From Streptomyces sp. ACA25 (lineage in GTDB: Bacteria > Actinomycetota > Actinomycetes > Streptomycetales > Streptomycetaceae), in assembly GCF_028200735.1 (NCBI RefSeq), contig NZ_JAQKPV010000002.1, positions 1 to 64,000 of the forward strand: 64,000 nt of DNA. Reading direction: 5' to 3'. The translations under genes and the position numbers were made by a program. The notes beneath the pieces are model-generated. The model was given only the letters and a program-made list of their open reading frames with translations, ran no database searches and was not told where the DNA came from. Positions 39,157 to 46,914 of this stretch are shown here, one piece after another. Every line of letters starts with the position of its first letter. The stretch's first letter is position 1.

Positions 39157-39957
39157 ATGGTGCGGCTTTCCGGAGCGGTGGAGGGTCTTCCCCGGTTCCC
39201 GGCGTCCGGCCGACGGGTGCTGGTCAGCGGGGGCGCGCGCGGCCTGGGCCGAGCGCTGGCCGAGGCGTTCGCCGCCAACGGTGACCTCGTCACCGTGCAC
39301 TACGGGACCCGCCGGGAGGAGGCCGAGGCGACCGTGGCGGGCCTGCCCGGCCGCCGGCACGCCCTGCTGCAGGCCGACCTGGCCGTGCCCGCGGAGGCCG
39401 CACGGCTGGTGGAGGAGGCCGCCGGGCTGATGGACGGCATCGATGTGCTCGTCAACAACGCGGCGGTGAACACCGCGCATCCGCCCGTCACCACGGACTT
39501 TTCCGCCTGGGCCGCCGCCTGGCAGCAGCACACCGCGGTGAATCTGCTGGGCACGGCGCATCTCAGTCATCAGGCGGCGCAGCACATGATCAGGCAGGGC
39601 TCGGGCGGCCGGATCGTCAACATCGGGTCGCGCGGGGCCTTCCGGGGAGAACCCGACCACCCGGCCTACGGCGCCACCAAGGCCGCGGTCCACGCGCTGG
39701 GCCAGTCCCTCGCGGTGGCGCTGGCCCCCCACCGCATCGCGGTGGCGTCGGTGGCGCCCGGCTTCTTCGCCACCGAACGGGTGGCCGCCCGGCTCGACGG
39801 TGAGGAAGGCGAGGCCATCCGGGGACAGAGTCCGTTCGGCCGGGTCGCCGTTCCGGAGGAGATCGCCGCCGCCGTGCTGTGGCTCGCCTCGCCGGAGGCC
39901 GAGTGGAGTTCGGGCACCGTGCTCGACCTGAACGGAGCGTCCCACCTGCGGACCTGA
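39157..39957 (+). CDS. Short-chain dehydrogenase/reductase
   Basis: The product has about 266 residues. VLVSGGARGLGRAL is the Rossmann TGxxxGxG-type loop, DVLVNNAAVN is the NNAG motif, and YGATKAAVHAL carries the catalytic Tyr and Lys (YxxxK), with IGSRGAF supplying the Ser. Substrate cannot be read from the sequence; classical SDRs of this layout reduce ketones or 3-oxoacyl groups with NAD(P)H. The start is uncertain: GGAGGA lies only one base before ATG 39157, so GTG at 39160 or 39178 may be used. Confidence 0.88.
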   Translation: MVRLSGAVEGLPRFPASGRRVLVSGGARGLGRALAEAFAANGDLVTVHYGTRREEAEATVAGLPGRRHALLQADLAVPAEAARLVEEAAGLMDGIDVLVNNAAVNTAHPPVTTDFSAWAAAWQQHTAVNLLGTAHLSHQAAQHMIRQGSGGRIVNIGSRGAFRGEPDHPAYGATKAAVHALGQSLAVALAPHRIAVASVAPGFFATERVAARLDGEEGEAIRGQSPFGRVAVPEEIAAAVLWLASPEAEWSSGTVLDLNGASHLRT

Positions 39958-39961
39958 CGAT

Positions 39962-40003
39962 CCGGTGGCCACACCGTGGGCCCTGGGGCGGTGTGGCCAC
40001 CGG
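39962..40003. terminator. Bidirectional 15-bp hairpin
   Basis: CCGGTGGCCACACCG and its exact complement enclose a 12-base loop. It sits between the convergent SDR and M23 peptidase genes and starts 4 bases after the SDR stop. Confidence 0.88.
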
Positions 40004-40008
40004 CCCGG

Positions 40009-40830
40009 TCACAGGTCTTGGACCCCGCGATCCCGGAGATACGCCAGCGGGTCCACGTCGGTTCCGTACTCCCGGCCGGTGCGGATCTCGAAGTGCAGGT
40101 GCGGGCCGGTGGAGCGGCCGGTGTTGCCGGTCAGACCGGCGGGGGCGCCCGCCTCCACCCGCTCTCCCTTCCTGACCGAGATCCGGGAGAGGTGGGCGTA
40201 GAGGGCGTGGATGCCGTCCGCCATCCGGATGATCACGACGTTCCCGTAGAACTCCGACCGGCCGGCCTCGACCACCTTGCCCGGACCCACCGAGAGCACC
40301 GGGACACCGATGGGAGTGGCGAAGTCCACCCCGGTGTGCCGGCCGGCCAGCCAGCTGCCGGGGATCCCGTACGGGGCGGAGACCGGGTGGCCGGGGACCG
40401 GATGAACATGCGGGGTCCCGTCCTCGTCGCCCGGTCCTCCGCGGACGCCCCCCGCTTCGGGACGGAACTGCCCGGGGGCCGTCCCGGACGGCGGGTACGG
40501 GGGTGGCGGGAGCTCTGCGGCCGGGTGGCGGCCTCCGGGGTGGAGGTCTTCCGGGCCCCAGGGGCCGGGGCGCGGGTCACCGGGGAACAGGTCGCCGAGG
40601 CGCGGCGCAATGGGCTCGTTCCGCCCCGCCGTGTCCGCTGCGAGGCCGGCGGGGCCGGTCCAGGTCCCCGGAGCGGGTACCGCCCCGGGCGGGGACGGAC
40701 GGGTGGCGGCGGGAACGGAGCCGTGACCGGCTATCAGCAGGGTGCCCGTCATACCGCACACCAGGGCACCGAGGAAGCCGGCCCGGAGCGCTCGCAGGAT
40801 CTGTTTCTGACGTGGCATCACTGCACTCAT
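40009..40830 (-). CDS. Secreted M23 (LytM-type) peptidoglycan endopeptidase
   Basis: The product has about 273 residues. A basic N-terminus and hydrophobic segment (AGFLGALVCGMTGTLLIAG) form a signal peptide or anchor. A Pro/Gly-rich linker follows to about residue 160. The LytM domain has GRHTGVDFATPIG and GPHLHFEIR, giving the zinc ligands His, Asp and His. M23 enzymes cut cross-bridges or act as amidase activators in wall remodelling. The start is ambiguous between ATG 40830, GTG 40821 and ATG 40818, all close to one AGGA site. The linker is unusually long for this family. Confidence 0.88.
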   Translation of the reverse strand: MSAVMPRQKQILRALRAGFLGALVCGMTGTLLIAGHGSVPAATRPSPPGAVPAPGTWTGPAGLAADTAGRNEPIAPRLGDLFPGDPRPGPWGPEDLHPGGRHPAAELPPPPYPPSGTAPGQFRPEAGGVRGGPGDEDGTPHVHPVPGHPVSAPYGIPGSWLAGRHTGVDFATPIGVPVLSVGPGKVVEAGRSEFYGNVVIIRMADGIHALYAHLSRISVRKGERVEAGAPAGLTGNTGRSTGPHLHFEIRTGREYGTDVDPLAYLRDRGVQDL

Positions 40831-41100
40831 GTCCTGTAGCAAATGCCGACGGACGACGGCCCGCATCCCCCGCCACGAGCCCGCTCCGCCGTTCGGCGCA
40901 GCAGGTGGGGAGCGCGCTGCCGGGACGGCGGAGCCGGTTGCCCCAGCTCAGCGCGGCGGTTCGGGACCGCGGTTGCCGGTCTGCGGCGAACCGCCCCGGC
41001 GGGTGACACGCGCACGGCCGACTGCGCGGGCGCGCGAGAGCGGCGGTGTGCGGGACCGGGTCACCGGGCCACCGGGGCCGCCGGGACGCGGGGACGCCGG

Positions 41101-42255
41101 TCAGTCGCGGCAGATCAGCAGCAGCGCGCGGTCGTCGTTGACGTCCCTGGCCACCGACTCGATGAGATGCCAGGCGGCGCCGTGGAAGCCGGTGGTGACG
41201 TAGCGGTCGGCTTCCCCGATGAGCCGGTCGATGCCCTCCGAGAGGTCGCGGTCGGAGCGTTCCACCAGGCCGTCGGTGAACAGCATGAGTACGTCACCGC
41301 GCCTCAGGGTGCCCTTCGCCGGGTGGAACTCGGCTCCCTCCCAGACGCCCAGCAGCGGACCGTCGGCAGTGATCTCCTGCCACTGGCCGGTGCCGGCGCT
41401 CAGTTGCATGCCCGGGAGGTGACCGGCGGACAGGAGCTCGTAGTCGCCGGTGTCCAGATCGAGCACCAGGTGCACGGAGGTGGCGAAGCCCTCGTCCCAG
41501 TTCTGCCGGAGCAGGTAGCCGTTGGCGGCGGGCAGGAAGGCGTGTGGCGGCAGGGAGCCGAGCAGCCCGCCGAAGGCTCCGGAGAGCAGCAGCGACCGCG
41601 AGGCGGCGTCCATGCCCTTGCCGGAGACGTCTGTCAGTACCGCTTCCAGGGTGCGCCGGTCGGGCCCGGTGCGGGCCGCCACCACGAAGTCGCCGGAGAA
41701 CAGCTGGCCTCCGGCGGGGCGCAGGGACATCTCGCGGTGCCAGCCCTTCGGGAGCGGAGGGAGCGCGCTCTGGGTGCGGATCCGTTCCCGCAGGTCGAAG
41801 AGCATGGTGCCGCCGCGCCTCCAGGGCACCCCGACCCGGCTGCGGAACTGGGCGACGAGCAGCCCGGAGAGCGCGACGGCGGCCACCACCAGGATGGTGC
41901 CGGGGCTGATGGGTTCCGCGGGACCGCCGCGGCTCTCCAGCAGCGCCGTCTCCACCACCAGTGCGACGGCGGTGGCCGCGTAGAGGCCGAGCACGCTGGC
42001 GGGGCGGAGCAGCAGCCCGCCGGCCACCAGCGGCAGTACCAGCGCTTCGGGCGGGCACCATTCGGGCCAGCGGAGGGTGGCGGCGGCGAGCAGCGGGACC
42101 GTCAGCAGCAGTGCGGTGAGGGCGCCCCAGTCCGAACCGCCGCCCCGGAAGTAGTCGACCGCGGAGCGGCGCAGCGCCGTACGGAGGCGGTGCAGCATCT
42201 TGTGCACCTTCAGGTTCCGGGGCCTCGTCGAGGCGGTGTCGCTGCCGCGTGCCAT
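41101..42255 (-). CDS. Membrane PP2C/SpoIIE-type serine phosphatase
   Basis: The product has 384 residues. Residues 35-140 contain four or so membrane helices (ALTALLLTVPLLAAATL, VLPLVAGGLLL and others). The SpoIIE/PP2C domain follows: QLFSGDFVVAAR, VLTDVSGKGMDAA, LSAGHLPGM and MLFTDGLVERSD supply the metal-binding aspartates and glycines. Such phosphatases act on anti-sigma-factor antagonists or other phosphoserine proteins in streptomycetes. ATG at 42255 (MARGSDTAS) is chosen; the frame's 140 codons upstream overlap the divergent acetyltransferase. No sensor (PAS/GAF) domain is present. Confidence 0.88.
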   Translation of the reverse strand: MARGSDTASTRPRNLKVHKMLHRLRTALRRSAVDYFRGGGSDWGALTALLLTVPLLAAATLRWPEWCPPEALVLPLVAGGLLLRPASVLGLYAATAVALVVETALLESRGGPAEPISPGTILVVAAVALSGLLVAQFRSRVGVPWRRGGTMLFDLRERIRTQSALPPLPKGWHREMSLRPAGGQLFSGDFVVAARTGPDRRTLEAVLTDVSGKGMDAASRSLLLSGAFGGLLGSLPPHAFLPAANGYLLRQNWDEGFATSVHLVLDLDTGDYELLSAGHLPGMQLSAGTGQWQEITADGPLLGVWEGAEFHPAKGTLRRGDVLMLFTDGLVERSDRDLSEGIDRLIGEADRYVTTGFHGAAWHLIESVARDVNDDRALLLICRD

Positions 42256-42381
42256 GAACTGGGACCTTATCCACCGTTCGGCGGCACGTCGATTCCTCGC
42301 GGGTATTGATGCGCGCCGGGCCGGATGAGGCCCCCGGAAATGCCCTCGCGGGGTGACGTCCGTGCTGGTAGTCATACAGAT

Positions 42382-43614
42382 ATGACTACTGAGCTGCGGG
42401 AGCTGGGCCCGGACGGCTGGGACGAGTGGTACGAGACCCTGGTCGCGGCCTTCAACAAGATCCCTGAGCCGCCCGAGAACCGGGCGTTCGACCGCTCGGT
42501 GACGGAAACGGACCGCTCTTTCGGGATGTGGGACGGCAAGGAGCTCGTGGGGACCGCGGGCACGTACTCCTTCGGGCTCTCCGTCCCCGGGGGCGCAATC
42601 GTGCCCGCGGGCGGGCTGACCATGGTGGGGGTGCTGCCGACGCATCGCCGCAGAGGCATTCTGCGCCGGATGATCCGGCATCATCTGGAGGACGTGCGGC
42701 AGCGTGGTGAGCCGCTGTCGGTGCTGACCGCTTCCGAACCGGCCATCTATGGACGCTTCGGTTACGGCGCCGCCACTCAGCTGTTGTCCGCCCGGATCGA
42801 CACGGGCCGGGTCCGGCTGCAGGTACCGGAGGGGGCGGGCGGTATCCGGCTGCGGCTTGCGGACCCGGTGGAGGCGCTCCCACGGTGCGAGGAGGTGTAC
42901 GCCCGGCGGGTCACCGAGCGGCCGGGGATGCTGGAGCGGCGGCCGGGCTGGGAGCAGGTGGAGGTACTGGACCCGCCGGGCGAGCGGAACGACGGATCAC
43001 CGCTCCAGTGCGTCCTGGCGGAGCGCGGGGGCGAGGTCGTGGGGTACGCCCGTTACGCGATCAGGCGTGAGCCGAACGCTCCGGGTGTCGTCGCCCGTTC
43101 CGTCCTGCTGCGCGGGCTGGAGGCCGATGACCTCGACGCCTACGCGTCGTTGTGGCGCTTCCTGTTCGACATCGACCTGACTTCCTCGGTGACGGTGCCG
43201 GACCGTCCGGTGGACGACGCCTGGCAGCATCTGGTGTCCGACATCCGGCAGTGCCGGGTGCAGCTCCGGGACAGCCTGTACCTGCGGCCCGTGGAGGTGG
43301 GGGCCGCGTTGTCCGCACGGAGTTACGCCGCGGGGGTGGACGTGGTACTGGAAGTGACGGACGGGTTCTGTCCGTGGAACGAGGGCCGGTGGCGGCTGAC
43401 CGGCGGCACCGACGGGGCTTCCTGCGTGCGCACCGACGGCCCGGCCGACCTGGAGTTGTCCGTACGGGAGTTGGGAGCCGCCTACCTGGGCGGCGTGTCG
43501 CTGGTGTCGCTGGCCCGGGCCGGGCGGGTGCGGGAGCTGCGGGGCGGCGCGCTGACCGAGGCCGCCACAGCGTTCTCCAGCCCGGTCGCCCCTTGGCTTC
43601 CGCACGGGTTCTGA
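42382..43614 (+). CDS. Eis-like GNAT N-acetyltransferase
   Basis: The product has 410 residues, the Eis-family length. The first GNAT domain has VGVLPTHRRRGILRRM at about 82-97, the acetyl-CoA pyrophosphate loop; SEPAIYGRFGYG supplies the conserved Tyr; a second GNAT half and a C-terminal SCP2-like domain follow. It ends in Phe (WLPHGF), as in mycobacterial Eis, where the terminal carboxylate acts in catalysis. Substrates are amines such as aminoglycosides or polyamines (family knowledge). ATG at 42382 has no Shine-Dalgarno sequence, so a leaderless mRNA is possible. It is divergent from the phosphatase. Confidence 0.9.
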   Translation: MTTELRELGPDGWDEWYETLVAAFNKIPEPPENRAFDRSVTETDRSFGMWDGKELVGTAGTYSFGLSVPGGAIVPAGGLTMVGVLPTHRRRGILRRMIRHHLEDVRQRGEPLSVLTASEPAIYGRFGYGAATQLLSARIDTGRVRLQVPEGAGGIRLRLADPVEALPRCEEVYARRVTERPGMLERRPGWEQVEVLDPPGERNDGSPLQCVLAERGGEVVGYARYAIRREPNAPGVVARSVLLRGLEADDLDAYASLWRFLFDIDLTSSVTVPDRPVDDAWQHLVSDIRQCRVQLRDSLYLRPVEVGAALSARSYAAGVDVVLEVTDGFCPWNEGRWRLTGGTDGASCVRTDGPADLELSVRELGAAYLGGVSLVSLARAGRVRELRGGALTEAATAFSSPVAPWLPHGF

Positions 43615-43649
43615 ACACCACCCGGCTTGTCGGGCCGCCCGTTCGGCTG

Positions 43650-44501
43650 TCAGGCCGCGGCTGCCGGGCCCGGGCCGTGCTGGCAGCGGGGGCACCAGTA
43701 CAGGCTGCGGGCGACGAGGGCGGCGGTGCGGATCTCACCGCCGCACAGGTGGCAGGCGCGGCCGGCCCGCCGGTAGACGTACACCTCGCCGCCGTGCCGG
43801 TCGGAACGGGGCGGACGGCCCATCGCCTCGGGGGTGTGTTCCGGACGGACAGTGTCGATGCGTCCGGTGCGCACGCCCTCGCGCATCAGGACGCCGAGGT
43901 CGGCCCACAGGGCGTCCCATTCGAGCCGGGTGAGGTCCCGGCCCGCGCGGTAGGGGTCGATGCCGTGCCGGAAAAGAATCTCGGCGCGGTAGATGTTGCC
44001 GATGCCGGCGATGATCCGCTGGTCCATCAGGAGAGCAGCGACGCTGCTGCGGCTGCGGGATATCCGTGTCCAGGCCGGTTCGGGGTCGGAGTCCGCGCGC
44101 AGCGGGTCGGGGCCGAGGCGGGCGCGGACCAGTTGCCTCTCGCCGCCGGTGAGGAGGGCGCAGGTGGTGGGTCCGCGCAGGTCCGCGTAGGCGTCCGGGG
44201 TGGTGAGCCGCAGCCGCACCTGGCCGACCGGGGCGGGGGCCGGGCCGGTACCGAAGCCGACCTTGCCGTACAGGCCGAGGTGGATGTGCACCCACTGGGC
44301 GGGGGCGGCGTCGGGTCCGTGCGTGCCGAAGCCGAGGAAGAGGTGCTTGCCGTGGGCCTCGGCAGCGGTCAGCGGCCGGCCGTCGATGAGAGCCGCGCCG
44401 TCCGCGAACTTGCCCTGCGGGCTGGAGGCCCGCACCAGCCGGCCGCCGAACCGTTCCCGGTGACCGGCGGCCAGCCGGTGAAGGGTGTGCCCTTCGGGCA
44501 T
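43650..44501 (-). CDS. nei: Fpg/Nei family DNA glycosylase (Nei type)
   Basis: The product has 283 residues. It begins MPEGHTLHRLAAGH: Pro2 and Glu3 are the catalytic residues after Met removal, and the PEGH form marks endonuclease VIII-like enzymes. The C-terminal zinc finger is CHLCGGE then WCPRCQ. It removes oxidised bases and cleaves the abasic strand by beta/delta elimination. It lies 19 bases downstream of rpiB and is probably cotranscribed with it, a pairing I recall from Streptomyces and Mycobacterium. Confidence 0.93.
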   Translation of the reverse strand: MPEGHTLHRLAAGHRERFGGRLVRASSPQGKFADGAALIDGRPLTAAEAHGKHLFLGFGTHGPDAAPAQWVHIHLGLYGKVGFGTGPAPAPVGQVRLRLTTPDAYADLRGPTTCALLTGGERQLVRARLGPDPLRADSDPEPAWTRISRSRSSVAALLMDQRIIAGIGNIYRAEILFRHGIDPYRAGRDLTRLEWDALWADLGVLMREGVRTGRIDTVRPEHTPEAMGRPPRSDRHGGEVYVYRRAGRACHLCGGEIRTAALVARSLYWCPRCQHGPGPAAAA

Positions 44502-44520
44502 CGCGGGGTGTCCTGCTCCG

Positions 44521-45009
44521 TCAGTCCTGCTGCGGGTGGTGGGCGGGGACCGGCGGCATGGTGCCTTCGGTCTCGTAGGCCGCGAGCATCTCGATGCGGC
44601 GGGTGTGGCGCTCCTCGCCCGAGTACGGGGTGGCCAGGAACACCGCGACGAACGAGGTGGCCTCGTCGGTGCTGTGCATCCGTGCGCCGACGCTCATGAC
44701 GTTGGCGTTGTTGTGCTCGCGCCCCAGCTTGGCGGTCTCCTCGCTCCAGGCGAGCGCGCAGCGGACGCCCGTCACCTTGTTGGCGGCGATGGCCTCCCCG
44801 TTGCCGGAACCGCCGATGACGATGCCCAGCGCGTCGGGGTCGGCGGCGGCGCGCTCGGCGGCCCGGAGGCAGAACGGCGGGTAGTCGTCCTGGGCGTCGT
44901 GGATGTGCGGGCCGCAGTCGACGGGCTCGTGCCCGTGCTCCGTGAGCCAGTCGACGAGGTGGTTCTTGAGATCGTATCCGGCGTGATCAGAGCCGAGGTA
45001 GACACGCAT
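44521..45009 (-). CDS. rpiB: Ribose-5-phosphate isomerase B
   Basis: The product has 162 residues. MRVYLGSDHAGYDLKNHL and GIVIGGSGNGEAIAANKV are RpiB hallmarks. The GGSGNGE loop has Glu where E. coli RpiB has Cys, as in the actinobacterial branch that uses Glu as base. It interconverts ribose-5-phosphate and ribulose-5-phosphate. The ribulose-5-phosphate it makes is the likely precursor for the CDP-ribitol pathway seen at the left end of the window. ATG at 45009. Confidence 0.95.
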   Translation of the reverse strand: MRVYLGSDHAGYDLKNHLVDWLTEHGHEPVDCGPHIHDAQDDYPPFCLRAAERAAADPDALGIVIGGSGNGEAIAANKVTGVRCALAWSEETAKLGREHNNANVMSVGARMHSTDEATSFVAVFLATPYSGEERHTRRIEMLAAYETEGTMPPVPAHHPQQD

Positions 45010-45142
45010 GGGACGAGTGTGGCACGGGCCCGATGGCTGTGCGCCACCGGCTCCCGGGCGGAGCGGGTGAAGCGGGTGAAGCGGTCGCGCCGGCCGCCGG
45101 CAGGGGCCGGGGCCGGCGCGACGGGGTCCAGCGGCGGTCGGG

Positions 45143-45748
45143 TCAGTTGCTCCCCCGGCGTCCGATCAGCCGCCAGGCCGTCGGGAGCGCGCCCATCGCC
45201 AGGGCGGCCTTGAGCGCGTCACCGATGAGGAAGGGCACCAGGCCCGCCGCGATGGCCTGTCCGGCGGACATGCCGGTGGCCAGCGCCAGGTAGGGGACGC
45301 CCACGGCGTAGATGAGGGCGCTGCCGAGCAGCATCGTGCCGGCGGTACGCAGTACCGTGCGGTCGCCGCCGCGCCGGGCGAGGGCGCCGACGGCCACCGC
45401 GGCGAGCACCATGCCGATGACGTATCCGAAGCTGGGCATGCCGTAGCCGGAGGCACCCTCGGCGAACCACGGCATGCCGGCCATGCCGGCCAGCGCGTAG
45501 AGCAGCAGGGAAAGGAAGGCGCGGACCGGGCCGAACGAGGCGCCGATGAGCAGGACGGCGAAGGTCTGGCCGGTCACCGGGACGGGGGACCCGGGGAGGG
45601 GGACGGCGAACTGCGCGGCGATGCCGGTGAGGGCGGCGCCGCCGACGACCAGCGCCACGTCCCGGGCGCGGGCCCGCGCGGCGGTGCCGGCGGGCAGGAT
45701 GTCCGCGAGGACGGCGCCCGGCCGGACCGGGGCGACTGCTGTGCTCAT
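45143..45748 (-). CDS. bioY: Biotin transporter S component BioY
   Basis: The product has 201 residues and six helices. The family features VPLPGSPVPVTGQTFAVLLIG, YALAGMAGMPWFAEG and GLVPFLIGDALKAALA are clear. BioY binds biotin as an ECF-type transporter; no linked bioM/bioN energising genes are nearby, so it either works alone or shares a general ECF module. ATG at 45748. A palindromic site lies about 170 bases upstream. Confidence 0.94.
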   Translation of the reverse strand: MSTAVAPVRPGAVLADILPAGTAARARARDVALVVGGAALTGIAAQFAVPLPGSPVPVTGQTFAVLLIGASFGPVRAFLSLLLYALAGMAGMPWFAEGASGYGMPSFGYVIGMVLAAVAVGALARRGGDRTVLRTAGTMLLGSALIYAVGVPYLALATGMSAGQAIAAGLVPFLIGDALKAALAMGALPTAWRLIGRRGSN

Positions 45749-45914
45749 GCGAGGACTCCAGAAGGTACGTGGACAGGGAACGCATCGACGCTAGCCGACC
45801 GGTGCGTGATCGGCGGCGTGAGCTTGACGACAAAGCATCGCGGCGCACGCTGTCCGGTTCCGCCCCTGGGCCCCGCCGTCTCCCGGGGAGTCCCCACCGG
45901 AGCTCACGCGGCAC

Positions 45915-45935
45915 TATTGCACATCACTCGCAATA
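45915..45935. promoter_or_regulatory. TATTGC-N9-GCAATA palindrome
   Basis: Two perfect 6-base arms surround ACATCACTC. The layout TTGCAC-N5-TCGCAA resembles Fur-family (Nur-like) boxes as I recall them (tTGCaa-N5-ttGCAA). The nearest gene it could control is bioY, about 170 bases away. The match is suggestive only. Confidence 0.4.
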
Positions 45936-46026
45936 AGGCAGTATGGGCAAGAGGCACCCCGCAAGGTGCAGGGCGCGGCCTGCCCGCGTGATCGTCTTCT
46001 CACCGTTCACCGGCAGGCGGCAAGAA

Positions 46027-46065
46027 GGAGAAGTCCCGCACGGATGTGACGTGCGGGACTCCTCC
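46027..46065 (-). terminator. Hairpin after the DsbA-like gene
   Basis: AGTCCCGCAC and its exact complement enclose a 9-base loop; the stem extends to 15 bp with one A-C mismatch. It lies about 50 bases after the DsbA-like stop on the minus strand. Confidence 0.82.
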
Positions 46066-46116
46066 GCCCGGGGCGCCGCTGCCCGGCAGCGCCTCGGGAG
46101 CCTCACCGCGGCGCGG

Positions 46117-46758
46117 TCACTCGAAGGACGGCTCCGCGTCCCGGGTGCGCTTCAGCTCGTAGAACCCCGGGGTCCCGGCCACCAGCAGGGTGCCGTCCCA
46201 GAGCCGGCCCGCGGCCTCGCCCCGGGGAGCAGGGGTGACGACCGGACCGAAGAAGGCGATCGGCTCGCCGTCGCTGCCCGGCACGGCGATCACCGGAGTG
46301 CCGACATCCTGGCCGACCAGGTCGATGCCCGCCTTGTGCGAGGCGCGGAGCGCCTCGTCGTACTCGGTGGAGGAGGCGGCATCAGCCAACTCCTCCGGCA
46401 GGCCGGCTTCCTTGAGGGCGGCCGGCAGGAGGGCAGCGATGTCCTCCTCGCCGTTGTCGTGCCGGCGGGTGCCGACCGCGGTGTAGTAGCGGCCGAGGGC
46501 GTCCTGACCGTACGCCTGCTCCACCGCGATGCCCACCCGCACCGGGCCCCAGGCGGTGGCCAGCAACTCCCGGTACTGCTCCGGCAGGTCCTCCGCCTTC
46601 TCGTTGAGCACCGCCAGGCTCATCACGTGCCAGCGCACCCGCACGGGCCGGACCTTCTCGACCTCCGTCATCCAGCGCGAGGTGATCCAGGCCCAGGGAC
46701 ACAGCGGATCGAACCAGAAGTCCGCCACGGTCGTCCCGGCAGCGCTGTTCTCGGGCAT
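46117..46758 (-). CDS. DsbA-family, Rv2466c-like protein with CPWA active site
   Basis: The product has 213 residues. The first block VADFWFDPLCPWAWITSRW and later HVMSLAVLNE, GVGTR-type and LWDGTLLVAGTP segments match the mycothiol-dependent reductase family typified by M. tuberculosis Rv2466c. In Rv2466c the motif is CPWC; here Cys20 is kept but the second Cys is Ala23, so only a monothiol (mycothiol mixed-disulphide) mechanism is possible. No signal peptide is present, so it is cytoplasmic. ATG at 46758 follows GAGGAG. The frame stays open far upstream only because it is antisense to pepN. Confidence 0.88.
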   Translation of the reverse strand: MPENSAAGTTVADFWFDPLCPWAWITSRWMTEVEKVRPVRVRWHVMSLAVLNEKAEDLPEQYRELLATAWGPVRVGIAVEQAYGQDALGRYYTAVGTRRHDNGEEDIAALLPAALKEAGLPEELADAASSTEYDEALRASHKAGIDLVGQDVGTPVIAVPGSDGEPIAFFGPVVTPAPRGEAAGRLWDGTLLVAGTPGFYELKRTRDAEPSFE

Positions 46759-46914
46759 GCGCACTCCTCGAAGTGTGAAGGGCCTGTCACCCCCCTGCAA
46801 CACCCCGCACAAGGGCAGCATTCCCGTGCAGCCGGTCGCTCTCCCATGGGATGCTGTCACGCGGCGTGCACCGCTCGCATCAACTCGACCTGTGGAGACA
46901 AGGGAGTCACCCCC

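Larger units (their letters stand above)
45749..46116. promoter_or_regulatory. bioY upstream gap
   Basis: The 368 bases hold the bioY promoter side, a TATTGC-N9-GCAATA palindrome (listed separately) and the terminator of the downstream-facing DsbA-like gene. The short open frames on both strands show no reliable start or codon pattern. Confidence 0.45.

Noticed and set aside
40577..41015. Possible gene in the M23-phosphatase gap
   Set aside because: Frames are short, overlap the M23 start and lack ribosome sites; the 270-base gap shows no coding signal.
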